A stretch of 26,980 nt of DNA from a virus. The DNA lies in the IMG/VR virus record IMGVR_UViG_3300030118_000001, positions 1-26,980 of that record. One strand, 5' to 3'. Position numbers and translations under genes: made by a program. This document shows positions 14,105 through 22,043 of this stretch, in pieces. Position 1 is the stretch's first letter. Each line of letters opens with the position of its first letter. The notes under the pieces are model-generated. The model did no database searches. It saw nothing but the letters and a program-made list of their open reading frames with translations, and was not told the origin of the DNA.

Positions 14105-16308
14105 ATAGCTAACGCCGTGGCATCTGCTGTAGTAGCAAACCCACTGACCGTTATATTAGTTAATTGAGAACCATCTACTGCTGGTAGTTTCGCAGAACCA
14201 TCAAGTACAACAACATTACCTGCAGATGTTCCTGTGTCTGCAACTGCTGCTGTACCTAATCCAAGTGTAGTTCTTTGAGCAGAGGCATTTGCATCATCTA
14301 GCAACGCTTTACCTGCCGCTGTTAAGTCATATACTGCTGCAGTGCCAGAACCTGTAAATTGAATACCTTTGTCAGCGGCAGATGTTAATCCAGCAAGAGC
14401 TTGTAACTCTGCATCAAGACGTGCGTTAGCTACCGTGCCAGAAAGCTGACTAGCGTCTATTGTTTTATTTGTAAGAGTTTGAGTAGCTGATGCACCAACT
14501 ATTTCTTGGTCTCCACCCGGTGGTAACGTCAGCACATTTGTTACACTTGCAGAGTGTGGCTGCGACTTAACAATTTGTCCGTGGCTGTTGCTTTCACAAT
14601 TAAACTGTATAGCACCGGGGTTGCTGTTACCACGAACTGTTACGTGTCCTGTGCCTTTTGCTTCAAGGTCAAAGTCAATATTAGAATCATCACCTGTAGC
14701 AGATATCTTTGGTGCGTTACCTGTAGCAGCATTTGTTACATCAAACTGATTGACTGCAGAGCTTGTTGTCTGGAATATAATTTGTTCGTTGCTATTTTCA
14801 TCAGCAATAAAGTGTGCATCATCAATAAGTATATTGTGGCTATTTGTATCTAAGTTACCACCAAGCTGTGGGCTACTGTCCTCTACTATGTTTGATAGAC
14901 CGCCACCTGCACCCGATACTAAGTTGCCAACTGTAACTTTACGTAACGCTGTTGCATCGTTATCATATACTAAAACTAGGTCGTTACTTGAATCTATAGA
15001 TGTTTCTGCAGTTTGACCTGTGATGACATTAGCGTTGACCATCGCAGTCTCGACAGCACCGTTGGCAATAGTTACAGCACCGTTGCTTGCAATAGTTACA
15101 TCACCTGACACAGCCACAGGATTAAAGTTACTTCCGTCAGCAACCATAATGTGACCAGAGGTATTTGTACCCATAGTCAGGTCATCACCAGAAATAGTCA
15201 AGTCTCCAGCTATTGTTGCATCAGCACCAGAAAAAGTGATAGCTGTTGTAGTGCCTGACTTAATTATAAGATTACCAGATGTATTTGTTAAAGAGCCATA
15301 GGTTGTCCCTGCATCTTTCAAGAACACATCACCGCCATCTGCATCAAGCACGATGTCTGTACCAGCATCAAGAGTAATTGTGCTGCTGCTATCTATTTCT
15401 TCAATGATGGGTGTGGTGAGAGTTTTGTTAGTAAGAGTTTGTGAGCCAGCTAGTGTAGTAACTGTGCTGTCAATAGCAAAGGTAACAGCGTTGCCAGAAC
15501 CGCTGGTATCAATACCTGTGCCACCTGTAAAGGTAAGAGTTTCACTATCTAGGTCAATGTTTAACGCACCGCCTGAGTCTGCCTGAAAATCTAAATCTTC
15601 AGCAGTAATCTGTGAATCTACATAAGCCTTGATAGATTGTTGTGTGGCAAGATGAGATGCACTATCCGAAGACATATCGTCTTCATCCTTGATAGATGTG
15701 CCACTAATCGTACCATTAAGAACTGCGCTTGTTAATGTTTTGTTTGTAAGAGTTTTAGTTGTAGCAGAAAGATATGTGTCAAATGTATCAACACTTGTAT
15801 GCCGCATTGTGCCAGCATCGTTAGTTACAATACCATCACTACCAGCCACTGCTGTAGTGCCTACGGATGAACCACCATCCATAAGATTAAGTTCAGCACC
15901 TGTTACAGTTAACGCTGTGCCGTTAAAATTAATAGCATCTATGTTTGCAGTGCCATCAATAAATAAGTCTTTGAACTTTTTACTGCTAGAACCAAGGTCA
16001 ATATCATTATTTGTGGTAGGCTCAATCACACCATCTTTAACAACAAACTGTTCTGTGGATGAGCTTGATACGTCAATACTAAATTCTATTTGATTGTTGC
16101 CATCATCAACAACAACTTTGTTAAGAGGCGCAGTAACACCGGGGTCTCCAATCAAGCCAATGACTGGACCTTCGGCTGCAGTGCCATCATGTTTGTGTCC
16201 TGTGGTGTTTACAAAAGCTGCTAGTATCTGATTAAATTCATCATTACTATCGGCTGCTTGGATAACATCACCGTCACTAAATGTGGATTGTCTGGTATAA
16301 CCTGCCAT
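14092..16308 (-). CDS. Tail fibre / tail spike-like structural protein
   Basis: This 738-aa protein is rich in Thr, Ser, Ala, Gly, Asp and Asn. Residues 1-55 form a conserved attachment-type N-terminus ('[20 protein letters not shown]', then GHKHDGT at 37-43). The rest is repetitive beta: TLTNKT occurs at 186-191, 291-296 and 611-616, each entering a 'T.P.I.E/A..L.G' segment, and there are many '[18 protein letters not shown]' and '[17 protein letters not shown]' turns suggesting a fibrous shaft. The C-terminus is '[20 protein letters not shown]', then a '[12 protein letters not shown]' stretch common at phage fibre ends. It follows the nozzle gene with 3 nt between stop and start, so it is probably the main fibre. 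No endopeptidase or depolymerase motif was seen. Confidence 0.8.
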   Translation of the reverse strand: MAGYTRQSTFSDGDVIQAADSNDEFNQILAAFVNTTGHKHDGTAAEGPVIGLIGDPGVTAPLNKVVVDDGNNQIEFSIDVSSSSTEQFVVKDGVIEPTTNNDIDLGSSSKKFKDLFIDGTANIDAINFNGTALTVTGAELNLMDGGSSVGTTAVAGSDGIVTNDAGTMRHTSVDTFDTYLSATTKTLTNKTLTSAVLNGTISGTSIKDEDDMSSDSASHLATQQSIKAYVDSQITAEDLDFQADSGGALNIDLDSETLTFTGGTGIDTSGSGNAVTFAIDSTVTTLAGSQTLTNKTLTTPIIEEIDSSSTITLDAGTDIVLDADGGDVFLKDAGTTYGSLTNTSGNLIIKSGTTTAITFSGADATIAGDLTISGDDLTMGTNTSGHIMVADGSNFNPVAVSGDVTIASNGAVTIANGAVETAMVNANVITGQTAETSIDSSNDLVLVYDNDATALRKVTVGNLVSGAGGGLSNIVEDSSPQLGGNLDTNSHNILIDDAHFIADENSNEQIIFQTTSSAVNQFDVTNAATGNAPKISATGDDSNIDFDLEAKGTGHVTVRGNSNPGAIQFNCESNSHGQIVKSQPHSASVTNVLTLPPGGDQEIVGASATQTLTNKTIDASQLSGTVANARLDAELQALAGLTSAADKGIQFTGSGTAAVYDLTAAGKALLDDANASAQRTTLGLGTAAVADTGTSAGNVVVLDGSAKLPAVDGSQLTNITVSGFATTADATALAIALG

Positions 16309-16311
16309 AAA

Positions 16312-17817
16312 TTATCTCCTCGCGTCAGCCTGAAACTCTAGTTGAAAACCTTTTAAAGAATATGGGATAGATGTGCCTCTATCATTCACACGTAACGCCA
16401 TTGCAAAGCCACTACCCTCTACAGGTTGTCTAATTATTGGGTTTATGTTACCGCCATAAGTAGCCGTGCCATATAAAGATGAGCCATAAACAGCTACCAC
16501 TGATGTACTATTAAATGGGTATGCTGCAGGTCTTGGAGCATTACCTGTTTCATAGTCATATCTAAGAAACAAATCTGCGTTTACGATACCTTCAGGCGCA
16601 TAGTTTATAGTTACTCTTTGAAATCTTTTTCGTATGCCAGCATCGCCCATTATAAAATCTGGAGAACGATACCTGCCCGTTACGTCACTACCATCAAAGT
16701 TATTACCTTTTTCTTGACGATATATAAATCCGTCAAAGTCTCCGTGTAATACTATACTATCACCTGACACAACTATACTATCTGTGCTATTTGCTCGTAT
16801 ACCTCGTAGGTCTGCAAACTCGTAATTATTTATTTTGCGAACACAGATTAAACCTTTTGTTGTGGCTCTAGGGATACTAGCGTTAGAAAAGAAAATTCTA
16901 TATTGCGTTTTGTCTGGTATGACAACACTATTAAACTCATCTACATCAGATACACCTGAAAATCTTTCTTGCACAGGTTTACTAATTGTACCTAGCTCAA
17001 CATCTCCAATTTTTTCTGTACCTGCAATAGTTCGTAAGCCATCTTTACTTAGGAATACAACATCTCCTGCAAACTCTTGTATAGTAAAACCGTTAGAGCA
17101 ACCTATCTCGCGTGTTATGGGTTGAACAGTAAAGTCAGCTATTGTATTTCCTGCTAGTCTAAATATTCTTTCTTCACAGAAGATATATAAAAAGTCTCTA
17201 AACGGAACTAATCCAGTTATGGGACTATCTACACCTATGGTTCCTGCGCCGTTTGCTGTAGAAAAATCATCATCAGTAAATGGTGCGGTAAATACTAGCT
17301 CTTGTGGGTTACTTGACATGCCTGCAAAAAACAAAGCATCTTTAAATCCAGTAACGATAGAAGGGTCTGCTGGTGCGCCTGTGCCTGTTAAATCTGTAAC
17401 TGTTGTATTGTCATACTTAGACGCTGGGTTAGACCCATCTGCCCACACTATAAAATCTGTGCCTGCTAAATTATATCTGAAAAATGTATATCTGCCTGCG
17501 CTTGTTCTGCCTGAGTCAATCTGTGTCCAACTTCCGGTTGTGCCGCCTTTATGTACCTTGCCACCTCTAGCTGCAAGCACGTTACCTTTAAAATATGCTG
17601 ACATTAAAATAGGCTCAGAAGAACTTGCATCTTGCGGAACTATATTACTGTTCCATTTTTGATAGCCAGATATTCTTCTGTAACCACCTGTAATAGATGG
17701 CTCAAAGTTTTCTAACTCTGTGGCTGTACCCGGTTGTTGTGCAAATGGAGTTTGGTCTAAGACTAACCCACCCTCACATGCAAATATAAATGGATTAACG
17801 CCAGATGCATCTGCCAT
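16312..17817 (-). CDS. Tail nozzle / packaged-DNA stabilisation protein (P22 gp10-like)
   Basis: This is a 501-aa, almost entirely beta protein. The N-terminus 'PFAQQPGTATELENFEPSITGGYRRISGYQKW' is the hallmark of P22 gp10/T7 gp12-type nozzle proteins that close the connector and hold packaged DNA. The centre contains blade-like repeats ending in 'FLYIFCEERIFRLAG', 'DVVFLSKDGLRTIAG' and 'DSIVLHGDFDGFIYRQ', consistent with a beta-propeller. The C-terminal part 'KRFQRVTINYAPEGIVNADLFLRYDYETG' resembles the tip domain. The last codons AGG AGA TAA contain the Shine-Dalgarno sequence of the next gene, the tail fibre. It would act at the distal tail, joining the adaptor to the fibres. Confidence 0.78.
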   Translation of the reverse strand: MADASGVNPFIFACEGGLVLDQTPFAQQPGTATELENFEPSITGGYRRISGYQKWNSNIVPQDASSSEPILMSAYFKGNVLAARGGKVHKGGTTGSWTQIDSGRTSAGRYTFFRYNLAGTDFIVWADGSNPASKYDNTTVTDLTGTGAPADPSIVTGFKDALFFAGMSSNPQELVFTAPFTDDDFSTANGAGTIGVDSPITGLVPFRDFLYIFCEERIFRLAGNTIADFTVQPITREIGCSNGFTIQEFAGDVVFLSKDGLRTIAGTEKIGDVELGTISKPVQERFSGVSDVDEFNSVVIPDKTQYRIFFSNASIPRATTKGLICVRKINNYEFADLRGIRANSTDSIVVSGDSIVLHGDFDGFIYRQEKGNNFDGSDVTGRYRSPDFIMGDAGIRKRFQRVTINYAPEGIVNADLFLRYDYETGNAPRPAAYPFNSTSVVAVYGSSLYGTATYGGNINPIIRQPVEGSGFAMALRVNDRGTSIPYSLKGFQLEFQADARR

Positions 17818-17826
17818 TTAAAACTC

Positions 17827-18543
17827 CTAAAATGTAGCTACGTTAATACCATATCTTTGCGAGTGTGGCATATATGTTGACCTAACATAATCTGTTCTAT
17901 TCAAAAGAATAGATTGCATGTGCTTTATGCCCTCTTCAAACCTACTAAAGTTTAGTCCATACTGCTGCGCCTCACCCCTGTATTGATAGCCATACGCAGT
18001 AGCACCATCTGCGATAACTTGCCTAAACTGCTCTGGTATGGTCGGAACATCTGTAGCTGCAGTTAAGGCTGTAGGGCGAGAATATCTTTCGTACTTTAAT
18101 TCAAATGCCTTATCGGGAAAAGGGTATAAGCCATAGTTGTTATCAGGTGTGCGAAATACATACGTAGGAATACCACCTGAACCGCCTGTTGTTTCTTGGT
18201 CTATAAATCTATCTACATATTCTTTGTAATCAAGAACTCTTAAAGTAACACCTGCTGTTCCCAGTGTATCATCTTTACTTATACGAAAAGTTTCGTAGTC
18301 TACGTGTTGTGTTCCTGCAGGTACAGTATAACGAGTTTGACTTGCAACTAATGTTTCAGTATGTGTTGCATGACTAAAAGGCCAGCCATACTCTCGTTGA
18401 TTAATATAATTAATGGCATCGTTTACTGCGTTTTGACATTGTATCTGAAACCCTCTAGCAGATGTAAAATTAGATGCTGTTAGGGCTGGCTCATTCATAC
18501 GAGCAAGAACTTCATTTGTCAAACCAAGGTAATCATATGCCAT
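17827..18543 (-). CDS. Head-tail adaptor / tail tube protein (gp4/gp11-like)
   Basis: This 238-aa protein matches the podoviral adaptor that docks beneath the portal (functionally T7 gp11 or P22 gp4). The opening 'MAYDYLGLTNEVLARMNE', the helix 'CQNAVNDAINYINQREYGWP', then 'YTVPAGTQHVDYETFRI' and the late 'YGLYPFPDKAFELKYERY' followed by 'PTIPEQFRQVIADGATAYGY' form the usual order: an N-terminal helical bundle, a central beta domain and a C-terminal helical part. The C-terminus is aromatic and basic. It is followed after 9 nt by the stabilisation protein, the standard adaptor-nozzle pairing. The assignment is firm for a connector, less so for the precise family. Confidence 0.75.
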   Translation of the reverse strand: MAYDYLGLTNEVLARMNEPALTASNFTSARGFQIQCQNAVNDAINYINQREYGWPFSHATHTETLVASQTRYTVPAGTQHVDYETFRISKDDTLGTAGVTLRVLDYKEYVDRFIDQETTGGSGGIPTYVFRTPDNNYGLYPFPDKAFELKYERYSRPTALTAATDVPTIPEQFRQVIADGATAYGYQYRGEAQQYGLNFSRFEEGIKHMQSILLNRTDYVRSTYMPHSQRYGINVATF

Positions 18544-18567
18544 AGCAAATCCTTTAATGAAAGTGAG

Positions 18568-18587
18568 GGGGCAAGTTGCCCTGCCCC
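18568..18587. repeat. GC-rich hairpin between head and tail genes
   Basis: Perfect 6-bp arms GGGGCA and TGCCCC have an 8-nt loop; an alternative inner pairing GGGCAA/TTGCCC exists. It is the only strongly GC-rich stem seen between genes. On the transcribed strand it is followed by CTCACTTTCATT, not a U-run, so it is more likely an mRNA-processing or 3'-end-protection element, or a weak attenuator, than an intrinsic terminator. Confidence 0.45.
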
Positions 18588-18598
18588 ATCACATTATG

Positions 18599-19093
18599 TT
18601 ATGCGAGTGTGTCGCGGTCTACCTCATCGGCGGTCAATGAACCGGGGTCATCAACATCCATGCAGACAGCAAACATGCGGATTTTACCGCCTGTTGTCGT
18701 ACCTGTCATTGCTTGGATTTCAACATCAATAGTGTCTGAAGTGCCGCCAATAAGAACAGGAGTTTGTCCTGCCTTAAATGCGTAGTCACCTACAGATGCG
18801 CCATCAAAGTCAAATCCGTCAACAAAGTTATCCAAGTCCCCACCAGTAACACCAAAGTCAAAATCTGTGTCGGTAGAAGTACCAGCGTGAGCTTCAGTAA
18901 CTTCAAAACCAGCACACATGATGAGTGTATTAGCTGGGATAGTCAGACCCGGAATCACGTCGTTAGCAGCAAGGGCAGTACCCTTATCTGTAACAGCTTG
19001 TGAGAAATCCAACTCTGCTGAAAGCAGGTAAGGTTTACGACCACGTGCATCATTTCCACGTGCTACAGAAGTAGTATTATCACCTAAAGCCAT
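18599..19093 (-). CDS. Capsid decoration-like or head-accessory protein
   Basis: This is a 164-aa, acidic, beta-rich protein with the strand-like run 'VIPGLTIPANTLIMCAGFEV' and repeated Asp/Gly turns ('DFDFGVTGGDLDNFVDGFDF'). It has no signal peptide or membrane segment. It lies immediately after the capsid gene and has its own AAGGGAG Shine-Dalgarno site. This is the slot used by head decoration or stabilising proteins in many tailed phages, and function is inferred from position and composition only. It ends with a charged tail 'SLTADEVDRDTLA'. A GC-rich hairpin follows the gene. Confidence 0.65.
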   Translation of the reverse strand: MALGDNTTSVARGNDARGRKPYLLSAELDFSQAVTDKGTALAANDVIPGLTIPANTLIMCAGFEVTEAHAGTSTDTDFDFGVTGGDLDNFVDGFDFDGASVGDYAFKAGQTPVLIGGTSDTIDVEIQAMTGTTTGGKIRMFAVCMDVDDPGSLTADEVDRDTLA

Positions 19094-19106
19094 AATTCAG
19101 TCTCCC

Positions 19107-20204
19107 TTACGCCAAGCAATAAGCCGCAGTTGCGATTGCTTCAGGACGAAGAATCTTGCGGCCATACAGATGCATACCACGGACGATATCAGCAAAGCTG
19201 TCCGGGTCGCGATAAGTCTCAGTCTTGTTAATCTGCTCTGCAGTTGCAACAGCAGAAGAATGACCAGCCACGATTATGCCCATGTTTGACGTGTTAGGAC
19301 CGCCTGTAGTTGCAGGGCCAGTACCCAGCGAAGGCAAGTTGTTAGACGAATAAACTTGGAAACCGTGAAGGTTGTTTATTACAAGACCATTCTGAAGACC
19401 AGAGCCACCAAAGTCGGAGTTCAGAAGACGTGAATCTTCGTCCTTCAACACCTCAATGAAAACTGGGTCAAGAACGAGCCAGCGTCCTTGGGTATCAACA
19501 TTTTGTTGGTCCATCAGACGTGACATACGTGCAATGATTTGCAGCGGGAATGCGTTACCAGCAGTGCTAGACTTAGCAGCCGTTGCGCCACCTGCACGTG
19601 GCTCAATACCAATACAGTTGTTTGCAGAACCTGCAGAACCAGATGTATTAGTAAAGTCAGATGCGTCCAAAGACATAGACGCAAGCAATTCAGCACCGAC
19701 AAGGTTTGCACCGCTTGATGCAGTTGTTACAGCTTTAGCACCATTAACAGAGGTGTTAACAGCGTTAGCAACACCATGAATAGCTGATTGCTTAAAGCCA
19801 GACAAGTAACCAAGAACTTCTTGGTCCATCTGGTCAGCGAGGCGATACGCAGCACGGTCACTTGCCAAAGATTGGAAGTTTACGTGTGAGTGTGCCTCTT
19901 CGATATCATCAACCTTAAATGCAAAGTAATTAGCTTTGTCAATTACGAGGTTGAAATCTTCATCGTCAAGGTCTTGCGGCGTGATAGTTGTACCACGTGC
20001 ATATTCCTTAACGGTGATTTCGGGTTCCTTAATAATCTTAACGGAATCCCCCATCTGCGCGATTTCACCAAAGTAGTCATTGTTGGTGATTGCTTCAACA
20101 ATAGATGCCTTGCGGAAAGCAAGCTGCACCTGTTTGCTGTATATAATGGGAGAGAAATTACCATTAGGAAGATTACCATAACCAGCAGCAGTAGTAAATG
20201 CCAT
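19107..20204 (-). CDS. Major capsid protein
   Basis: This 365-aa protein is predicted to be the icosahedral shell subunit with the HK97-type fold. The start is set at ATG 20204 ('MAFTTAAGYGNLPNG'), 7 codons inside the longest frame, because GGAGAT lies at the right distance upstream. The N-terminal part 'PIIYSKQVQLAFRKASIVEA' with 'YFGEIAQMGDSVKIIKEPEI' (N-arm and E-loop region) and 'LADQMDQEVLGYL' (long spine helix) are typical of coat proteins of marine podoviruses with P22-like architecture. 'QNVDTQGRWLVLDPVFIEVL' and 'GSGLQNGLVINNLHGFQVYSSNNLP' are common late-domain signatures. It has its own promoter, leader and strong Shine-Dalgarno sequence, as expected for the most abundant virion protein, and a decoration-like gene follows 13 nt later. 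Confidence 0.9.
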   Translation of the reverse strand: MAFTTAAGYGNLPNGNFSPIIYSKQVQLAFRKASIVEAITNNDYFGEIAQMGDSVKIIKEPEITVKEYARGTTITPQDLDDEDFNLVIDKANYFAFKVDDIEEAHSHVNFQSLASDRAAYRLADQMDQEVLGYLSGFKQSAIHGVANAVNTSVNGAKAVTTASSGANLVGAELLASMSLDASDFTNTSGSAGSANNCIGIEPRAGGATAAKSSTAGNAFPLQIIARMSRLMDQQNVDTQGRWLVLDPVFIEVLKDEDSRLLNSDFGGSGLQNGLVINNLHGFQVYSSNNLPSLGTGPATTGGPNTSNMGIIVAGHSSAVATAEQINKTETYRDPDSFADIVRGMHLYGRKILRPEAIATAAYCLA

Positions 20205-20340
20205 GATTAAATCTCCGTTTAGCATTATTTTACAGATGCAAACTCACAAGACTATTAGAGGCTGATTTGCTTGGGTGTGACTGTACGGGTCAGGCCAAGG
20301 TCTTCAGGTAATCCGTAAGACTTTGCTGTTTGCGACATTC

Positions 20341-20372
20341 AGTGTAACAATGTTGCGCAATAAAGTTACACT
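20341..20372. repeat. Nested dyad at the 5' end of the capsid leader
   Basis: AGTGTAAC (20341-20348) and GTTACACT (20365-20372) are perfect 8-bp inverted arms. An 8-bp palindrome TTGCGCAA (20353-20360) sits exactly on the same symmetry axis. It begins only a few nt after the predicted transcription start, so it could be a 5' mRNA stem-loop or a protein-binding operator. The remaining leader (20340-20226) shows no other clear element. Confidence 0.6.
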
Positions 20373-20381
20373 AATCTGACT

Positions 20382-20405
20382 ATAGTTATACTGATATATA
20401 ACTAT
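20382..20405. repeat. 9-bp inverted repeat overlapping the capsid promoter
   Basis: Arms ATAGTTATA (20382-20390) and TATAACTAT (20397-20405) are perfect reverse complements separated by 6 bp. They cover the -10 and most of the spacer, the position of a repressor or activator operator. The region is AT-rich, so part of the symmetry may be chance. Confidence 0.5.
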
Positions 20406-20412
20406 TTGTCAA
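20385..20412 (-). promoter_or_regulatory. Sigma70-type promoter for the major capsid gene
   Basis: On the minus strand TTGACA (20412-20407) is followed by a 16-bp spacer and TATAAC (20390-20385), one base off consensus. The -35 overlaps the final codons of the oxygenase gene. Transcription would start near 20377-20380 and leave a leader of roughly 175 nt before the capsid ATG at 20204. The downstream bases TATAGT are shared with the promoter at 14056-14084. Confidence 0.72.
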
Positions 20413-21070
20413 CACTTTTTTCTTTCGGCACTTCAATAAAGTTCATATTCATGCTGAAAGACCTACGCTCACCCTTTGTGTAGAAAGGATATACGCAGTG
20501 AAATAGTTGTGAAGGAAACACATAGAAGTCACCCACTTGAGGTTTGACTACAAAGTTTGTACAGGTATATCCTGATGGTGTGCCTGATGCAAACTGTATA
20601 TGTCCATTAGCAGGATGATGGTCTTTGTAGTCCTCTTCCCACTCTTCTTCTATACCTTCGGGTAGCTGCAAATAACCTACACAAGACAATCTTGACCCTG
20701 TGTGTATATGTAATGGGTTGTATTCGTTTTCAAATTGTCTAACAAACCAACCTGAAATTACCTGCAGTCCATAATTATAGTTTTCTACATCTAATGATTT
20801 TGCTCCAAGAGAGTTTCGTATTTCTGAGTAGGCTTGATATTTACCTACAAATTGTCCCAAACCCTCTTGTGCAATTTTTATTATTTCATCATCAAACGCT
20901 AACTCTGCTTTTACTTTGCCTACTAAATTATCTGAATAGTCATCTAATCTATCAGACATTTTACTATTCAAACTTTCGACTAACTCATCTGGCATACGAT
21001 AGTATCCCATAGTTGGACCGAAAGGAGCAAAGAGTTCCATTTCTTTTTGTGGTTTATATATGATACTCAT
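20402..21070 (-). CDS. 2OG-Fe(II) oxygenase family protein
   Basis: This 222-aa protein has the layout of the putative 2-oxoglutarate/Fe(II) oxygenases of the phage and marine-bacterial type (the PF13759-like group). Its N-terminus is 'MELFAPFGPTMGYYRMPDEL'. Then come 'NPLHIHTGSRLSCVGYLQLP' with His121 and His123 as iron-ligand candidates, 'VGDFYVFPSQLFHCVYPFY' with the distal His191, and 'GERRSFSMNMNF' where Arg203 is placed to bind the 2OG carboxylate. Such enzymes couple 2OG decarboxylation to hydroxylation of a protein, nucleotide or small substrate; the substrate here is unknown. It overlaps the scaffold stop by 4 nt and precedes the capsid gene, so it should be made with head proteins. 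The -35 of the capsid promoter lies in its last codons. Confidence 0.82.
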   Translation of the reverse strand: MSIIYKPQKEMELFAPFGPTMGYYRMPDELVESLNSKMSDRLDDYSDNLVGKVKAELAFDDEIIKIAQEGLGQFVGKYQAYSEIRNSLGAKSLDVENYNYGLQVISGWFVRQFENEYNPLHIHTGSRLSCVGYLQLPEGIEEEWEEDYKDHHPANGHIQFASGTPSGYTCTNFVVKPQVGDFYVFPSQLFHCVYPFYTKGERRSFSMNMNFIEVPKEKSVDK

Positions 21071-21951
21071 CGTGCAGAACCACTTACATCATATACAAAC
21101 TTACCAGAGCGAATAGCTTCCATGATTTCATCAGAATGCTTTTCGTATTCTTGTGCAGACATTTTCTGTACTTCTGACTCTTTTATGTATGTAGAAGTCT
21201 CATCCTGTTGTGGCTTGCTTCTTGAGTCTTTTGTTGATACAGACTTAGCTGCAGCTTTATCTTCTTTAGGCTTTTCTTTTTTATTAAGCCCCATATCAGC
21301 TTTATACAAGTCAATGGCTCTAGCAGCAGAACGTGCATCATTATCATTATCATACAGCGCATCTTGTACCCACTTAGGCTGTTCTTCTGCCCAGTCGTGA
21401 AATTCATCGCTGTCGCGTATCTCACCAAAGTCAGGATGTATACGCATTAGTTCTGCTTCAGCTTTTTCTTTTGAAGCACTAGATTGCAACTCATCAATTG
21501 CTTTCATTCTTTCTTCAAGGGCAGTAGATTGCTCACGTGCCTTCTTCATAGCAATTGTTTCTACTATCGCTGCTACATCTGGATAGTCTGCTGCCCATTG
21601 TTCAATATCTTCATCAGACTTAGGCAGTTTCATTTCTTTTTGTGCAGCTTGGCTTAGTTGTTTTTTAAGAGCCTCTATCTCTTTTTTAAACTCTTCAGCC
21701 TGTTGCTGTTGATGTCTACGCAAGTCAGAGTAACGCTTCTTAAATGTTTTCTCTTCTGCGTTTGCAGGTTCAGCTTCTTCTGGTTCAGCAGCAGCTTCTT
21801 GCTCTACCTCACCCTTTTGTTCCTTCATCAACTGTTCTAGTTCTTCTTCTTCCATCTTGCGTTTTTCTTCGTTAGTGTATTTACGATTTGCAAACGCAAC
21901 TTTCTTTTCGGGCTTCATTTCTTCAGCCATGATTGTAGCTTGTTCAGCCAT
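21067..21951 (-). CDS. Capsid scaffolding protein
   Basis: This 294-aa, extremely charged and helix-rich protein (Glu, Lys, Gln, Ala) lacks aromatic-rich globular segments except around 'HPDFGEIRDSDEFHDW'. It fits the scaffold that directs procapsid assembly with the major capsid protein and then leaves. Residues about 20-110 form long charged helices ('NEEKRKMEEEELEQLMKEQK', 'FKKRYSDLRRHQQQQAEEF'), likely coiled coil. The C-terminus is basic and helical ('SAQEYEKHSDEIMEAIRSGK'), as in scaffold capsid-binding ends. The ATG at 21951 has GAAAGGAAG upstream; the frame extends 8 codons further only through a TTG at 21975. It lies before the capsid gene, as in T7/P22-type phages, but is separated from it by an oxygenase gene that overlaps its stop by 4 nt (ATGA). 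Confidence 0.75.
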   Translation of the reverse strand: MAEQATIMAEEMKPEKKVAFANRKYTNEEKRKMEEEELEQLMKEQKGEVEQEAAAEPEEAEPANAEEKTFKKRYSDLRRHQQQQAEEFKKEIEALKKQLSQAAQKEMKLPKSDEDIEQWAADYPDVAAIVETIAMKKAREQSTALEERMKAIDELQSSASKEKAEAELMRIHPDFGEIRDSDEFHDWAEEQPKWVQDALYDNDNDARSAARAIDLYKADMGLNKKEKPKEDKAAAKSVSTKDSRSKPQQDETSTYIKESEVQKMSAQEYEKHSDEIMEAIRSGKFVYDVSGSAR

Positions 21952-22017
21952 TGTACTTCCTTTCGTTGGGGCCAACCGTAGCCACGCCGGGGTGGGGGAT
22001 TAGGTAGCCAACATATT

Positions 22018-22043
22018 GTGAGGTTGTTTTATAAGCCCCTCAC
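22018..22043. repeat. Inverted repeat after the Hint-domain gene
   Basis: GTGAGG (22018-22023) and CCTCAC (22038-22043) are perfect arms around a 14-nt A/T-rich loop and overlap the stop codon of the Hint-domain gene. The gap to the scaffold (22039-21952) also has a C-rich run and a small GTTGG/CCAAC stem near the scaffold ribosome site. No U-run follows. A 3'-end or leader structure is possible. Confidence 0.35.

Noticed and set aside
20226-20401. tRNA or other named RNA gene in the capsid leader
   Set aside because: No cloverleaf, no T-arm signature and no CCA end; only simple dyads.
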